This document shows, in pieces, positions 14,257-22,075 of a stretch of DNA of 64,000 bases. The DNA is taken from the IMG/VR virus record IMGVR_UViG_3300015241_000149, positions 1 through 64,000 of that record. One strand, written 5' to 3'. The notes beneath the pieces were generated by a model that saw nothing but the letters and a program-made list of their open reading frames with translations, was not told the origin of the DNA and did not search any database. The position numbers were made by a program, and so were the translations under genes. How positions within the stretch are numbered: the first letter of the stretch is position 1; the number at the start of each line of letters is the position of its first letter. The DNA comes from a virus.

Positions 14257-15875
14257 CCGAGTACCCGTGTCGCCAGGGCGATGCTGATCTCATCGCTCAG
14301 CCTCGCCTTGTTCATGGTCTCCGGCGCGGGGACGCCCAACCTGGCCGCGTAACTGACCTGCGCGTCCGAAGCCACCTTGCTGCCCCTGCGCCAGCCCGAT
14401 GCTCGCGTAGTGACCCCGGAATCGAACGCAATCGCCCAGGACTCGGCGATCTCGCGGGCGGCGTGCAGTCCCATCGCCGGCCCGAGGGCGACCCCGTCGC
14501 GCCCGACGTAGACCCCGCCGGAGTAGCCCTTCACGCTGCAATGGCCGGGCCGGTACTCATCCCCGACCGGCAACAGCGCCGCCATCCGCTCTCCGGCCGG
14601 CAGGAATCGAATCCCGGACCGGGTGAACAGCCAGTTGAGTGCCGAGGTGGCGAACAGGTCCAGGTCTTCGTAGTCGGCGGGCCCGAGCAACCTGGCACGG
14701 CCACCGTCGGGGTCACGCTGTGCCGGGAGGCAGGCACACGGAGCGACCTGGCAGCGCTCGCAGGGCAGTGCGTCGAGCTCATCGGTGTCGTACTCGGCGC
14801 TACTGTGCAGGTCGGTCAGGGTGACCAGACGTTGGTGACGAGACGCCCCCACCACATCGAGCACCAGGCAGTCCCGCTTGCCGGGGCTGGTCCGCAGCCC
14901 GCGCCCAACGATCTGGGTGTACAGGCCGGCCAGGCGGGTCGGGCGCGCCATCAAGATGCAGGACACCGGGGGGCAGTCGAAACCCTCCGTCGTCACCATG
15001 ACAGACACCAGGACCCGGGTACGCCCGGCCGCGAGGCGGGCGTAAGTCTCCCGACGTTGTGCCAGGGACGTGGTACCCAGCACCGCCTCGCAAGGCACAC
15101 CGGCGGATTCGAATTCCAGGGCGAGCGCCTCGGCACTGGCCACGTTGGGGGTGAACGCGATGGTGATCCGGTCGGATGCGTGGTCCCACCATGCCTTGAC
15201 GATCTGGTCGACGTCTTGACTGACCATCCCCCCGAGCTCGTTGTCCTGGTAATCACCTTTGCTGATCTTGGCGCGTTCCAGGTCCAGGTGATCAACCACC
15301 ACCGCGCGCCCGCGCGGCCGGACCAGCCATCCCGCGTCGACCGCCCAGCTGATGGAGCGTTCGTACACCACTTCCTGCCATACATCGCCCAGGCCGCGCC
15401 GGTCACCCCGGACCATGGTGGCGGTGACCCCCATCGTCGGGGTGTGATCGAAACTGCCGGCCCAACGCAGGATGGCCATCTGGGACGGGCTGGCCGCGTG
15501 ATGTGCCTCATCAACGATCACCACGTCGGGTCGGGACAGCTTGGAGCGCCGCCGCTCGCTGGCCAGGGTGGGCGCCATCGCCACCGTGATCGGACGCCGG
15601 GCCTGGTTGCGCTCGGCCTGCACTCGACCCACCGCGATACCCGGCGCATGCATGGTGCAGCGCTGGGTGATCTGGTCGAGCAGCTCGCCCCGGTGCGCCA
15701 CCACGAGAGTCCGTTTTCCGGCCGACGCCGCGTCGGTGGCGATACGGGCGATGATGTCGGTCTTGCCGGTCCCGGTCGGCAACACGATGCCGACCCGCAA
15801 CATGCCTTCGCCCCAGGCGGACTCGACCGCGTCGACAGCTTCGGCCTGATAATCGCGTAGCTCGCGTACCCTCAC
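14253..15875 (-). CDS. superfamily 2 DNA helicase (DEAH, UvsW/RecG-type region)
   Basis: 540 residues. Motif I is PTGTGKT, II is DEAHH, III is GVTATMVR, and motifs V/VI are ATTEGFDCP-like VTTEGFDC and QIVGRGLRTSPGK. A Cys cluster (PCERCQVAPCAC) follows the helicase core and may bind zinc. Such helicases in phages remodel recombination or R-loop intermediates. The block order helicase, endonuclease VII and Cas4-like nuclease points to a recombination and replication module. Confidence 0.88.
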   Translation of the reverse strand: MRVRELRDYQAEAVDAVESAWGEGMLRVGIVLPTGTGKTDIIARIATDAASAGKRTLVVAHRGELLDQITQRCTMHAPGIAVGRVQAERNQARRPITVAMAPTLASERRRSKLSRPDVVIVDEAHHAASPSQMAILRWAGSFDHTPTMGVTATMVRGDRRGLGDVWQEVVYERSISWAVDAGWLVRPRGRAVVVDHLDLERAKISKGDYQDNELGGMVSQDVDQIVKAWWDHASDRITIAFTPNVASAEALALEFESAGVPCEAVLGTTSLAQRRETYARLAAGRTRVLVSVMVTTEGFDCPPVSCILMARPTRLAGLYTQIVGRGLRTSPGKRDCLVLDVVGASRHQRLVTLTDLHSSAEYDTDELDALPCERCQVAPCACLPAQRDPDGGRARLLGPADYEDLDLFATSALNWLFTRSGIRFLPAGERMAALLPVGDEYRPGHCSVKGYSGGVYVGRDGVALGPAMGLHAAREIAESWAIAFDSGVTTRASGWRRGSKVASDAQVSYAARLGVPAPETMNKARLSDEISIALATRVLG

Positions 15876-16960
15876 CCCGCCACCGCCGCCAGTTCCGCGA
15901 GCCGAGCGCGCACCATCCGGGTGGCGTCGTCGGTCCAGTTGTCCTGGTTGGTCCGCCAGAGCGCATCCAGCGCGGCCTCATCCGGTGCATTGCGCAGTGC
16001 CGCCATCAGGTTCAGCGAGGACACCGGTGCCGGCGACGATGCCAGGTCCGTCGGCCAGAACAGGTCTTGTCGCGCTGCCTGCCCGCGTACCAGATTGGCG
16101 AATTTGGCCAGCTCAAAGCCGTTGTACAGATCTACCCAGTGAAACCCCGAGTCAGCGGGACTCTCCAGCGGCACGTGCAGGATCAGTGCCCACTCCTGGC
16201 TCGGGGCGATCCCGTCCGGCCAAGTACCACGTCCACCGGCGTGGGTGTAGGGCACGCCGAAGCCGTAGACGGCCTGTTGACAGGCATACGTCGGCCCGAA
16301 ATAGCGGGAGTCCTTGTTCGTCTTGAGATCCAAGATCAGTCGCGTACCGGCCGGCAGGGTCTTGACCTGTTCAACGCCCTGGAGATCGGTGTAGCGCACG
16401 ATGGTGTCTCGGGGCAGTTCCACGAGTCGATCGAACGTGCCAGCGGCATCCAGGGGGTCACACACCACGAACGTCTCTGACGCGACAACACGCACCCTGG
16501 CCATCAGCGCGCGGTAGGCGGACAGCGCATCGCGCACGTCATGCGGCAGGTAGGCCAAGTCTTCGCCCGCGTCAACTCGCTCGGACAACACGTGCAGCGC
16601 GGTGCCCTTGGTGGCACCGGCGGTGGCCTTCGCCGCCTCCAGGGCTTCCTCCGCGACGGCGGAGAGTGCCTTCTTGTCCGCCTCCTCGATGACGCCCCGG
16701 ATGGTGGCGGCCTTCATCACAAGATCATGGCGTCGGGACAGGCCATGGACGATCATCCGCTGTTTCCACACCTGGATGCCGTAGTCCGATTCCAGGGCCT
16801 TGCCCAGTGTGCTGGCGCGGGTATAGGTGACGTACCGGGTGCGGGATTCGCGTCCCTCGATCAACTCCCGGATCTTCGGACGACCACCGGGCCCGCGCGG
16901 GATTTCGTCGGGCACCTCTTCCGCCATCGTGCTCGGCTTGGCGGCCTTCTGTAGGGCCAT
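15872..16960 (-). CDS. Cas4/RecB-like PD-(D/E)XK exonuclease
   Basis: 362 residues. GTALHVLSER (with the catalytic His), AGTFDRLVEL and RLILDLKTNK give motifs of the RecB nuclease family, followed by YACQQAVYGF, the usual QxxxY motif. Many actinophages carry a Cas4-family exonuclease of this type beside an ssDNA-binding protein, probably for end processing and recombination. ATG at 16960 is chosen because the frame before it runs through a terminator hairpin. Its first residues (MALQKAAK) nearly match those of the next gene. Confidence 0.8.
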   Translation of the reverse strand: MALQKAAKPSTMAEEVPDEIPRGPGGRPKIRELIEGRESRTRYVTYTRASTLGKALESDYGIQVWKQRMIVHGLSRRHDLVMKAATIRGVIEEADKKALSAVAEEALEAAKATAGATKGTALHVLSERVDAGEDLAYLPHDVRDALSAYRALMARVRVVASETFVVCDPLDAAGTFDRLVELPRDTIVRYTDLQGVEQVKTLPAGTRLILDLKTNKDSRYFGPTYACQQAVYGFGVPYTHAGGRGTWPDGIAPSQEWALILHVPLESPADSGFHWVDLYNGFELAKFANLVRGQAARQDLFWPTDLASSPAPVSSLNLMAALRNAPDEAALDALWRTNQDNWTDDATRMVRARLAELAAVAG

Positions 16961-16996
16961 GGGTTTAACCTTTCGGTGTGTGAGAAAAAGGGGTAC

Positions 16997-17023
16997 GGCG
17001 GCCCGGTTCGCACCCGGGCCGCC
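16997..17023 (-). terminator. intrinsic terminator or attenuator
   Basis: Ten-base perfect stem GGCGGCCCGG/CCGGGCCGCC with a short loop, followed on the minus strand by CCCCTTTTTCT. It lies between the possible ssDNA-binding gene and the Cas4-like gene, so it would lower expression of everything downstream. Confidence 0.75.
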
Positions 17024-17045
17024 GCTACTGAGACATTCGGCCCAG

Positions 17046-17534
17046 TCACCAGGGCCGAGCGCCACCCCCCGCGCTCACCGGAGCCTGCTCGGGCGCGTTC
17101 CATGCGGCACCGTCGCGATAGACCAGTTCCACCGCCGCCATTTCCGCGTCACTGGGCTCGTCACCAACCGCTCCGGCATTGGGCTTGCCGGCGTTGAGCA
17201 CCTTTACCCTGGCCACGATCTCATCGCCGACCTTGGTCACCGGCGGCTGCGGCTGCTCGCCCTTGGCCGCTCGGGGGTTGCGGACCCCACGCAGGATCGC
17301 GGTGATCGCGCCGATGAACCTTTCCTCCAGGTGTACCTCCCCGGTGGCCGCGCCGGAGCAGATCAGAACGTCGGCGATGACCGGCAGGTTGACTCCGTCA
17401 AATCCGGTCGCCTTCTCTGGCGCGTGAAACTCCTTGATCCGGAACACCAGGAGAACCGGGCCGTCGACGGCCAGTTCTTTCAGGTCCAGGAAACCGCCGG
17501 AGGTCTTGATTGCCTTCTGTAGTGCCATTCCCAT
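17046..17534 (-). CDS. possible single-stranded DNA-binding protein
   Basis: 162 residues. Beta-rich core (PVLLVFRIKEFHA, LPVIADVLICSG, DEIVARVKVLNAG) with an acidic, Pro/Gln-containing linker is compatible with an OB fold, and the gene lies next to the Cas4-like exonuclease, the usual partner position. No decisive motif. It is the first gene of a leftward unit and is well placed to be highly expressed. The N-terminus MALQKAIK resembles that of its downstream neighbour. Confidence 0.5.
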   Translation of the reverse strand: MGMALQKAIKTSGGFLDLKELAVDGPVLLVFRIKEFHAPEKATGFDGVNLPVIADVLICSGAATGEVHLEERFIGAITAILRGVRNPRAAKGEQPQPPVTKVGDEIVARVKVLNAGKPNAGAVGDEPSDAEMAAVELVYRDGAAWNAPEQAPVSAGGGARPW

Positions 17535-17572
17535 CTCTCTTCTCTTCTAGGTGGGTCATTGACCCGATCTGA

Positions 17573-17590
17573 CACGCTGATCTCAGCGTG
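17573..17590. promoter_or_regulatory. CACGCT palindrome, possible operator
   Basis: CACGCTGA-TC-TCAGCGTG, a near-perfect palindrome 38 bases upstream of the ssDNA-binding candidate. A related palindrome (CACGCT-GGGG-AGCGTG) lies at 25557-25572, upstream of other leftward genes. Both may bind the same regulator. Confidence 0.4.
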
Positions 17591-17643
17591 GGTCCTTTAT
17601 CGGCACACCGTGCCGCGTCCAGTCCTTGGACACCCCTTCGGGG

Positions 17644-17796
17644 CTAGTCAACGTCGTGTCCCGCCTCTCGAAGCCGGTCCTCAAAGTTGGCCAGGTCGTG
17701 AAGGTCATCCAGGCTGAAGAACCGGAGAAGCCACGCCGCCAAGGAATCGTCATCGTCGGGGTCCACGTGGGGTGCCGGCTGTTCGGGGTTAGTCAT
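17644..17796 (-). CDS. small acidic hypothetical protein
   Basis: 50 residues, acidic (DPDDDDS) with a helical end (FFSLDDLHDLANFEDRL). ATGACTAA overlap with the upstream gene supports translation. Function unknown. Confidence 0.55.
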   Translation of the reverse strand: MTNPEQPAPHVDPDDDDSLAAWLLRFFSLDDLHDLANFEDRLREAGHDVD

Positions 17797-18073
17797 GCTG
17801 TTCACCCCGGATCACACGCGCGGCAATCCAGGCAGCCCGGTTGGTTGTCGGCATGGCGCGCAGGACACGCTCGGCAAGGTGATTAGCGGGATCGCACATG
17901 GGACAGGGCAGTCCGGTACTGACCACCTTCGTTCCGCCGCAGTACTCGCACACAGAGGATTGCTCCTCTTCAGCTGACTGCCACGACGCGAACACCTGGA
18001 TGGCCGTTGAGCACGTGGGACAGGTCAGCTGGGCGAGCTGTACCGGGGGAGTTGGAATGTTGGGGCTAATCAA
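17789..18073 (-). CDS. zinc-ribbon protein
   Basis: 94 residues with CPTC, CEYCGG and CPMC: three pairs, enough for one or two zinc sites. The end is helical and basic. A likely nucleic-acid-binding accessory; its partner is unknown. Confidence 0.6.
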   Translation of the reverse strand: MISPNIPTPPVQLAQLTCPTCSTAIQVFASWQSAEEEQSSVCEYCGGTKVVSTGLPCPMCDPANHLAERVLRAMPTTNRAAWIAARVIRGEQHD

Positions 18074-18311
18074 GGCTGCTCACCCCCAGCCCGTCAGCGG
18101 TCCAGACCCGCGTCATCCGACCTCGGTGCACCGGGCACAGATCCAGCGAGTCGGTCTTGTGCAGCGCCTGAAACTCCCAACCCATCGCATCGGCCATGGC
18201 GCGCAGCTCGGGCGTGGTCATCCGCCAAGTCGCGTGGCTGCCCATCACCGCCGGGCAGTGCGGATAGTCGCAGGTGATCTCGGAGGTGTAGGTGACGATG
18301 GTGGCACTCAT
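18066..18311 (-). CDS. small Cys/His hypothetical protein
   Basis: 81 residues. CDYPHCP and a later CPVH form a possible zinc site around a helical centre (ELRAMADAMGWEF). The product at 18535 has a related layout (CDAPSCEHH, a helix, WCPGHK), so the two may be distant paralogues. Confidence 0.6.
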   Translation of the reverse strand: MSATIVTYTSEITCDYPHCPAVMGSHATWRMTTPELRAMADAMGWEFQALHKTDSLDLCPVHRGRMTRVWTADGLGVSSLD

Positions 18312-18538
18312 CCGGGAGGCTCCTCTGATACCGCGATTGCCCAGTACTGCACCGGGTGCGCGCGGGCTAGGGTCATGAGCACGTGAGGGCACGGGGCGTC
18401 GGGGATCTGGCGGTTCCGGTAGCGGTTGTTGAATGCCGCCGAGCAGGACTTGTCGCAGAATCGACGCTGGCGGTAGTTGGTCAGCTGCTCGCCCGGCCGA
18501 CGCTCCAGGGGGGCCAGGCACTGCGCGCAGATCTTCAC
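18308..18538 (-). CDS. zinc-finger-like small protein
   Basis: 76 residues beginning CAQCLAPLERRPGEQ, with FCDKSC completing a four-Cys site like that of small treble-clef fingers. Coupled to neighbours by ATGA overlaps. Function unknown. Confidence 0.6.
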   Translation of the reverse strand: MKICAQCLAPLERRPGEQLTNYRQRRFCDKSCSAAFNNRYRNRQIPDAPCPHVLMTLARAHPVQYWAIAVSEEPPG

Positions 18539-18768
18539 CGGGTCTCACCGCGCTGGTCCTTGTGGCCGGGACACCAGTCCAAGATTTTGCCGGCGAGGTT
18601 TCCGTGGTGGGCCCATCCCCAACCCATCTCGATGGCGTACTCCCGCAGGTACGAGACGTTTAAGTCTTCATGGGTGTCGAGGACGGTGTTCAGGTGGTGT
18701 TCACAGCTGGGCGCATCGCAATACAGGGTGACGTTGACGCCTACCAGATTCCGGGTGCAACGGATCAC
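18535..18768 (-). CDS. small Cys/His hypothetical protein
   Basis: 77 residues: CDAPSCEHH, then a helix with AIEMGWGWAHH, then WCPGHK. Likely a zinc-binding paralogue of the product at 18066. Overlaps both neighbours. Confidence 0.6.
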   Translation of the reverse strand: MIRCTRNLVGVNVTLYCDAPSCEHHLNTVLDTHEDLNVSYLREYAIEMGWGWAHHGNLAGKILDWCPGHKDQRGETR

Positions 18769-18986
18769 CGGGTCTCACCCCGCTCGAACAACGCGATGCA
18801 CTTCTGGAGCACCGTCCGGAGCGGGACGCCACAGTTCGGGCAGTTGATCTCCGCCTTAGTTGTTGCCTTGGCCAGTTCCGCCCGAGCCGCATCCCGCTGG
18901 GCCACCGCCGCACCCCACTCCTTCCTCAGCGCTATGACGGCGTCCGTGAGCCTCAAGATGGTCTGAGCGTCTTCCACGGTGGTCAT
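18765..18986 (-). CDS. coiled-coil protein with CxxC
   Basis: 73 residues. A long helix (RDAARAELAKATTKAEI) precedes CPNCGVPL and a helical tail. Both genes at 18535 and 18765 end in RGETR, where the DNA is nearly identical. Function unknown. Confidence 0.6.
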   Translation of the reverse strand: MTTVEDAQTILRLTDAVIALRKEWGAAVAQRDAARAELAKATTKAEINCPNCGVPLRTVLQKCIALFERGETR

Positions 18987-19234
18987 GCCGCCCTCCTACG
19001 CCCACGAGCTCGCCCGGCCCGCACATGGCCACTGCGCGGGCGTTCGATGGAGATGGGCACCCGTTCGGCGTCGCGCTTCTCGATGATCACCGCGAGCACG
19101 CCCACCATGAAGTCCATGCCGGTGGCCAGGGCGTAGCCGTGCGCGCAGTCCACGCAAAGCTTCTGCCAGTCGTCCATCGAGAACAGCTGGGCGGTCGATC
19201 CGCACCGGTGGCACGGGCTGTCGAACGCGATCAT
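18983..19234 (-). CDS. zinc-finger-like small protein
   Basis: 83 residues. CHRCG and CVDCAHGY flank a short linker, then a helix and a basic tail rich in Arg. The ATG at 19234 overlaps the upstream stop as ATGA and is preferred over a start further upstream. Confidence 0.6.
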   Translation of the reverse strand: MIAFDSPCHRCGSTAQLFSMDDWQKLCVDCAHGYALATGMDFMVGVLAVIIEKRDAERVPISIERPRSGHVRAGRARGRRRAA

Positions 19235-19440
19235 CGCTTGGCCTCCTCCCATGTCATGGCCTTCCCGAGTACGACCTGCAACCGGTGCTCGGCCACGTAC
19301 TCCTCAAGAACCTTAAGAAACAGATCCGACAGGCTCACTCCGTAGGCTTTGGCGACGGCGGCCGCGTCGGTCCACACGGCGGCCTTGCCCACCGGCACAT
19401 AGATCGTCTTCTTCACGGTGTCCTTGCCGATGCCGGGCAT
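19231..19440 (-). CDS. possible ribbon-helix-helix DNA-binding protein
   Basis: 69 residues. The order strand (KKTIYVPVG), helix (DAAAVAKAYG), turn, helix (SLSDLFLKVLEEYVAEH) fits the RHH fold used by Arc/ParG-like regulators. The longer frame upstream is covered by the gene at 19440. A regulator of this operon is possible. Confidence 0.55.
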   Translation of the reverse strand: MPGIGKDTVKKTIYVPVGKAAVWTDAAAVAKAYGVSLSDLFLKVLEEYVAEHRLQVVLGKAMTWEEAKR

Positions 19441-19922
19441 CAGAGGGTCCGCCGGTACGGGGTCGGGGGCTTGGGCTGGACAGGTGGGTCCAGGGCCGCC
19501 GCGATCTGGTGGGGTACGGCCTGCATGTCCGCTTCGAGCCTTCCCAGCCGACGCGACAGCGTAGAGATCTCGGCGTCGGCGTGCGCCCACCGGGCTTCGA
19601 TGGAGACGATCCGTCGGGTGTAGAGCACGCCGGCGTGATAGGACAGCGACCGCAGCTCCATGATTTTGCCGCGCAGCCGAAGTAGCTCCCACCAGGTCAG
19701 CAGTACCCCCGACCAGATGACGCTACTGATCAGGTTTTTTAGGTCTCCGTACACGAACCACAGACCGATCGAAAAGACGAGATAGGCCAGGGCGAGGGCC
19801 AGCAGGAACTTGTACGGGATCCTGATCAGGTAGTAGCTCAGGGCTCCGAGCAGGCCGTTGAGTCCGTCGCGGATGTCGTGGAGTAGGCGGTTGCAGCGCT
19901 GACGCAAGTGGTTGGGGATCAT
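19440..19922 (-). CDS. membrane protein with coiled-coil tail
   Basis: 160 residues. Two or three hydrophobic segments lie between about 22 and 80 (YYLIRIPYKFLLALALAYLVF, LISSVIWSGVLLTWW), followed by a long helix and a Pro-rich end. Unknown role at the membrane. Confidence 0.6.
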   Translation of the reverse strand: MIPNHLRQRCNRLLHDIRDGLNGLLGALSYYLIRIPYKFLLALALAYLVFSIGLWFVYGDLKNLISSVIWSGVLLTWWELLRLRGKIMELRSLSYHAGVLYTRRIVSIEARWAHADAEISTLSRRLGRLEADMQAVPHQIAAALDPPVQPKPPTPYRRTL

Positions 19923-19926
19923 GATG

Positions 19927-20001
19927 TCAGCGCCTGGTGTTCAGGACGGCGCGCACCGAGCGGGTGAACTCAGCGGCGAACTCCTGGAAGAATTTGATCA
20001 T
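19927..20001 (-). CDS. 24-residue peptide
   Basis: An amphipathic helix (MIKFFQEFAAEFTRSVRAVL). ATGA overlap with the upstream gene is the only strong support. Confidence 0.35.
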   Translation of the reverse strand: MIKFFQEFAAEFTRSVRAVLNTRR

Positions 20002-20225
20002 GCGTCTCCTTCGGGTGGGGGAGCGTCCGCCGTAGTAGCTATGACGTCCCGGGTGGGGTTGGGGTTGCTCGGGGGTCCGACGTCGTGACAGCGGCACACG
20101 CACCGGGCATCGCAGAACTTGCAGCGCGCGGGCCGTTTGGCGCCTTGCTGGCCTGTCATGGCGGCGCAGTAGGGGTGGTAGTTGTGCAGGCAGGCGGTGG
20201 ACAGGTAGACGTGTGTGTCCCTCAT
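19998..20225 (-). CDS. Cys/His-rich small protein
   Basis: 75 residues with CLHNYHPYC and CKFCDARCVCRCHD, a dense set of metal ligands, then a Pro-rich tail. Probably binds zinc; no known family. Confidence 0.6.
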   Translation of the reverse strand: MRDTHVYLSTACLHNYHPYCAAMTGQQGAKRPARCKFCDARCVCRCHDVGPPSNPNPTRDVIATTADAPPPEGDA

Positions 20226-20244
20226 CGCCGAACCTCCGCATCAA

Positions 20245-20499
20245 TCACTGCAACTGCCTGAGAATCGCTTCGGCGAACCCGCACAAGAACACTTTCTCTC
20301 GAGGGCCAACGTTCTCTCGCAGTAGGCCGGACTCCAGCAGGCGGTCTAAAGGGATGAATCGATCACCGGGGCCGATAAACCACAGGTGTTCCTGGTTGTC
20401 GGAGTTCCACCAGGACTTGCGGTTGATGGGTTTGTCCCCGGGTCCAATTGGTGGGAGTGAGGGCGTTGTCAGCCAGTCCTTTTCGAGGTTATCCATCAT
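20245..20499 (-). CDS. hypothetical protein with GPGD repeats
   Basis: 84 residues. IGPGDKPINRK and IGPGDRFIPLD show an internal repeat, followed by a helical end with FAEAILRQL. Function unknown. Confidence 0.55.
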   Translation of the reverse strand: MMDNLEKDWLTTPSLPPIGPGDKPINRKSWWNSDNQEHLWFIGPGDRFIPLDRLLESGLLRENVGPREKVFLCGFAEAILRQLQ

Positions 20500-20502
20500 G
20501 CT

Positions 20503-20757
20503 TTAGTCCCACACCCTCCCGTTGATCCATTTGTCGCCCCGCTGTCGGGCTGCGTACAGCCGAGCGTTCCCGTCCACTACCCTGCCGCGCCGGATGTGGA
20601 TCGGATCGTCCTCGTGGCCCTTGATCGGGTTGCGGTGCTTGTCCGGGGTGTGCCCGTGGGAGAGGCTGTCGACCCGCAGCTTGCGTACCGGCGGCGCATT
20701 GTCGGGCATCCGGTACTCGGGATTGTTCGCCGCGCCCCAGTAGAAGAAGGCCATCAC
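20503..20757 (-). CDS. ParB/sulfiredoxin-fold-like protein
   Basis: 84 residues. HRNPIKGHEDD followed by HIRRGRVVDGNARLYAA resembles the ParB N-terminal motif in which the G-R-x-x-D-G-N-x-R segment binds nucleotide. It is shorter than ParB and lacks the HTH part, so it is a stand-alone version of the kind seen in phages. Role unknown. Confidence 0.55.
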   Translation of the reverse strand: MMAFFYWGAANNPEYRMPDNAPPVRKLRVDSLSHGHTPDKHRNPIKGHEDDPIHIRRGRVVDGNARLYAARQRGDKWINGRVWD

Positions 20758-21263
20758 GCTTTCTCCTGCCCACTCAGCTCCGCGCCGATCCGCTCAATCT
20801 CCGACCGGCGCGCGTGCACCATCCGACGTGCGATCGCGTGGGCGGCGGCGGAATCCACGTTCGGGCCGTACGACGCGATGCGGGCGGCGTCGCCCTTGGT
20901 GGTGGGCTTGTTCTCTCCGTAGATCATGTTCGTCGCCTGTGTGCCGGCCGCCGCGACGATGCAGTCATCCAGTGGCGTGCGGGCGGGGCGGTGGTAGGTG
21001 AAGCCGGACCAGTCGTGATCATGGCTGCCTCGGTCAAGCACAGCGCGTACCCCGCCGATATTCAGGTCCCGAGCCACTACGACGTGGCCTCCCTCGTGGA
21101 TGGCGGTGTGGTGCTTGGTGCCGAAATCTGACCGGTACGCCGCCCGTGACTGGCCCTTGAACCACAGGATGGTCACCACGAGCACGCACACCACGGCGAG
21201 GGTCTTGCCCGGCGCGAGGAGAAATGAGATCAGGAAGGCTCCGGCGAGCAGGGTGGCGGGCAT
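20754..21263 (-). CDS. membrane-anchored M41-like zinc metallopeptidase
   Basis: 169 residues. One or two hydrophobic segments (residues 4-34) are followed by HEGGH (56-60) within TAIHEGGHVVVA, and later by IVAAAGTQATNMIYGENKPTTKGDAARI. This is the layout of the FtsH protease domain: HExxH-like zinc site, then an AG..A..... region and a D-containing helix supplying the third ligand. There is no AAA domain. It might cleave a membrane protein of the host or act only when paired with host FtsH. ATG at 21263 avoids overlap with the upstream gene. Confidence 0.7.
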   Translation of the reverse strand: MPATLLAGAFLISFLLAPGKTLAVVCVLVVTILWFKGQSRAAYRSDFGTKHHTAIHEGGHVVVARDLNIGGVRAVLDRGSHDHDWSGFTYHRPARTPLDDCIVAAAGTQATNMIYGENKPTTKGDAARIASYGPNVDSAAAHAIARRMVHARRSEIERIGAELSGQEKA

Positions 21264-21265
21264 GG

Positions 21266-21565
21266 TCAGTCGTCCTGTTCGTTGTGTAAGGGGTTGCAGA
21301 TTCGGCATTCAGCCCACCACTCGTCATCCGTGACAGCCCTGATCATGAGCTGGCTCGGGCCCAACGACGGCCGGGGTCGCACGAACACCAGCGCACCGCG
21401 CGCGGATGCCCCTTCGATGTGGGCCGACCGCACGTGTATGCCTTCATCGTCGTCATAGCTCCGGTACATCTTGATCATGTTCGGCTCAATCAAGATGACT
21501 TCCCACTCGGTTTCGCCCTCACCCCTGATCTGGACGATGTCACCGACTTTGATCTCCCGCTGCAT
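21266..21565 (-). CDS. hypothetical protein with shared EQDD tail
   Basis: 99 residues. Beta-rich start (IKVGDIVQIRGEGETEWEVI) like an SH3 barrel. The last 20 residues, TDDEWWAECRICNPLHNEQDD minus one, closely match the end of the product at 21567. Start 21565 follows the previous gene directly. Confidence 0.6.
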   Translation of the reverse strand: MQREIKVGDIVQIRGEGETEWEVILIEPNMIKMYRSYDDDEGIHVRSAHIEGASARGALVFVRPRPSLGPSQLMIRAVTDDEWWAECRICNPLHNEQDD

Positions 21566-21566
21566 G

Positions 21567-21839
21567 TCAGTCGTCCTGTTCGAAATGCAAGAGGTTGCAA
21601 CATTGCGCCCATTCATCATCTGTAAGGAATCTGCCCAGTGTGTCGCGGCCATCGTGACCCAACCCCTTACACATGCCTTCCGCGTAGGCCCGATTCATCT
21701 CGTCTCGGATCTTCATGGCGCGGTCGATGCGCCGCCGTGTCCACCAGTCAGGCTCGAACCAGCGAGGTTTCCCTACCCACTTCCAAGCCTGGTCGACGCT
21801 GATGTATTCGAGTGACGCACACTTTCGGCAGGGTGTCAC
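21567..21839 (-). CDS. Cys-containing protein with shared EQDD tail
   Basis: 90 residues. CRKC near the N-terminus, a basic middle (RRRIDRAMKIRDEMNRAY), then TDDEWAQCCNLLHFEQDD. The tail matches that of the neighbour at 21266, as if one module had been copied. The role of the tail is unknown. Confidence 0.6.
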   Translation of the reverse strand: MTPCRKCASLEYISVDQAWKWVGKPRWFEPDWWTRRRIDRAMKIRDEMNRAYAEGMCKGLGHDGRDTLGRFLTDDEWAQCCNLLHFEQDD

Positions 21840-22075
21840 CCTCGTTCCTCCCCAGCCTTGATTCGGAATGCGCAGCGCCGGGTCCGCGAGAACTCTGTGA
21901 CCATGCTGGCTATCGCTGCCCAGTCCGCGTTGTCCAGCGCGCGCGGATCGTTGGGGCCGAGCAGTTGGCCTATCACGTAGGTGGCCACTTCCCCGGTGGT
22001 GTTCTTGACGCGGATGTTGATGCCGAGGCTCTCGTCCGGGCTGTAGTGGGGCCAGTCGCCCGATTTCTTAGTCAT
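21836..22075 (-). CDS. small hypothetical protein
   Basis: 79 residues, alpha/beta, with NIRVKNTTGEVATYVIGQLLG and a helical second half. No known domain. Coupled to both neighbours by overlap. Confidence 0.6.
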   Translation of the reverse strand: MTKKSGDWPHYSPDESLGINIRVKNTTGEVATYVIGQLLGPNDPRALDNADWAAIASMVTEFSRTRRCAFRIKAGEERG

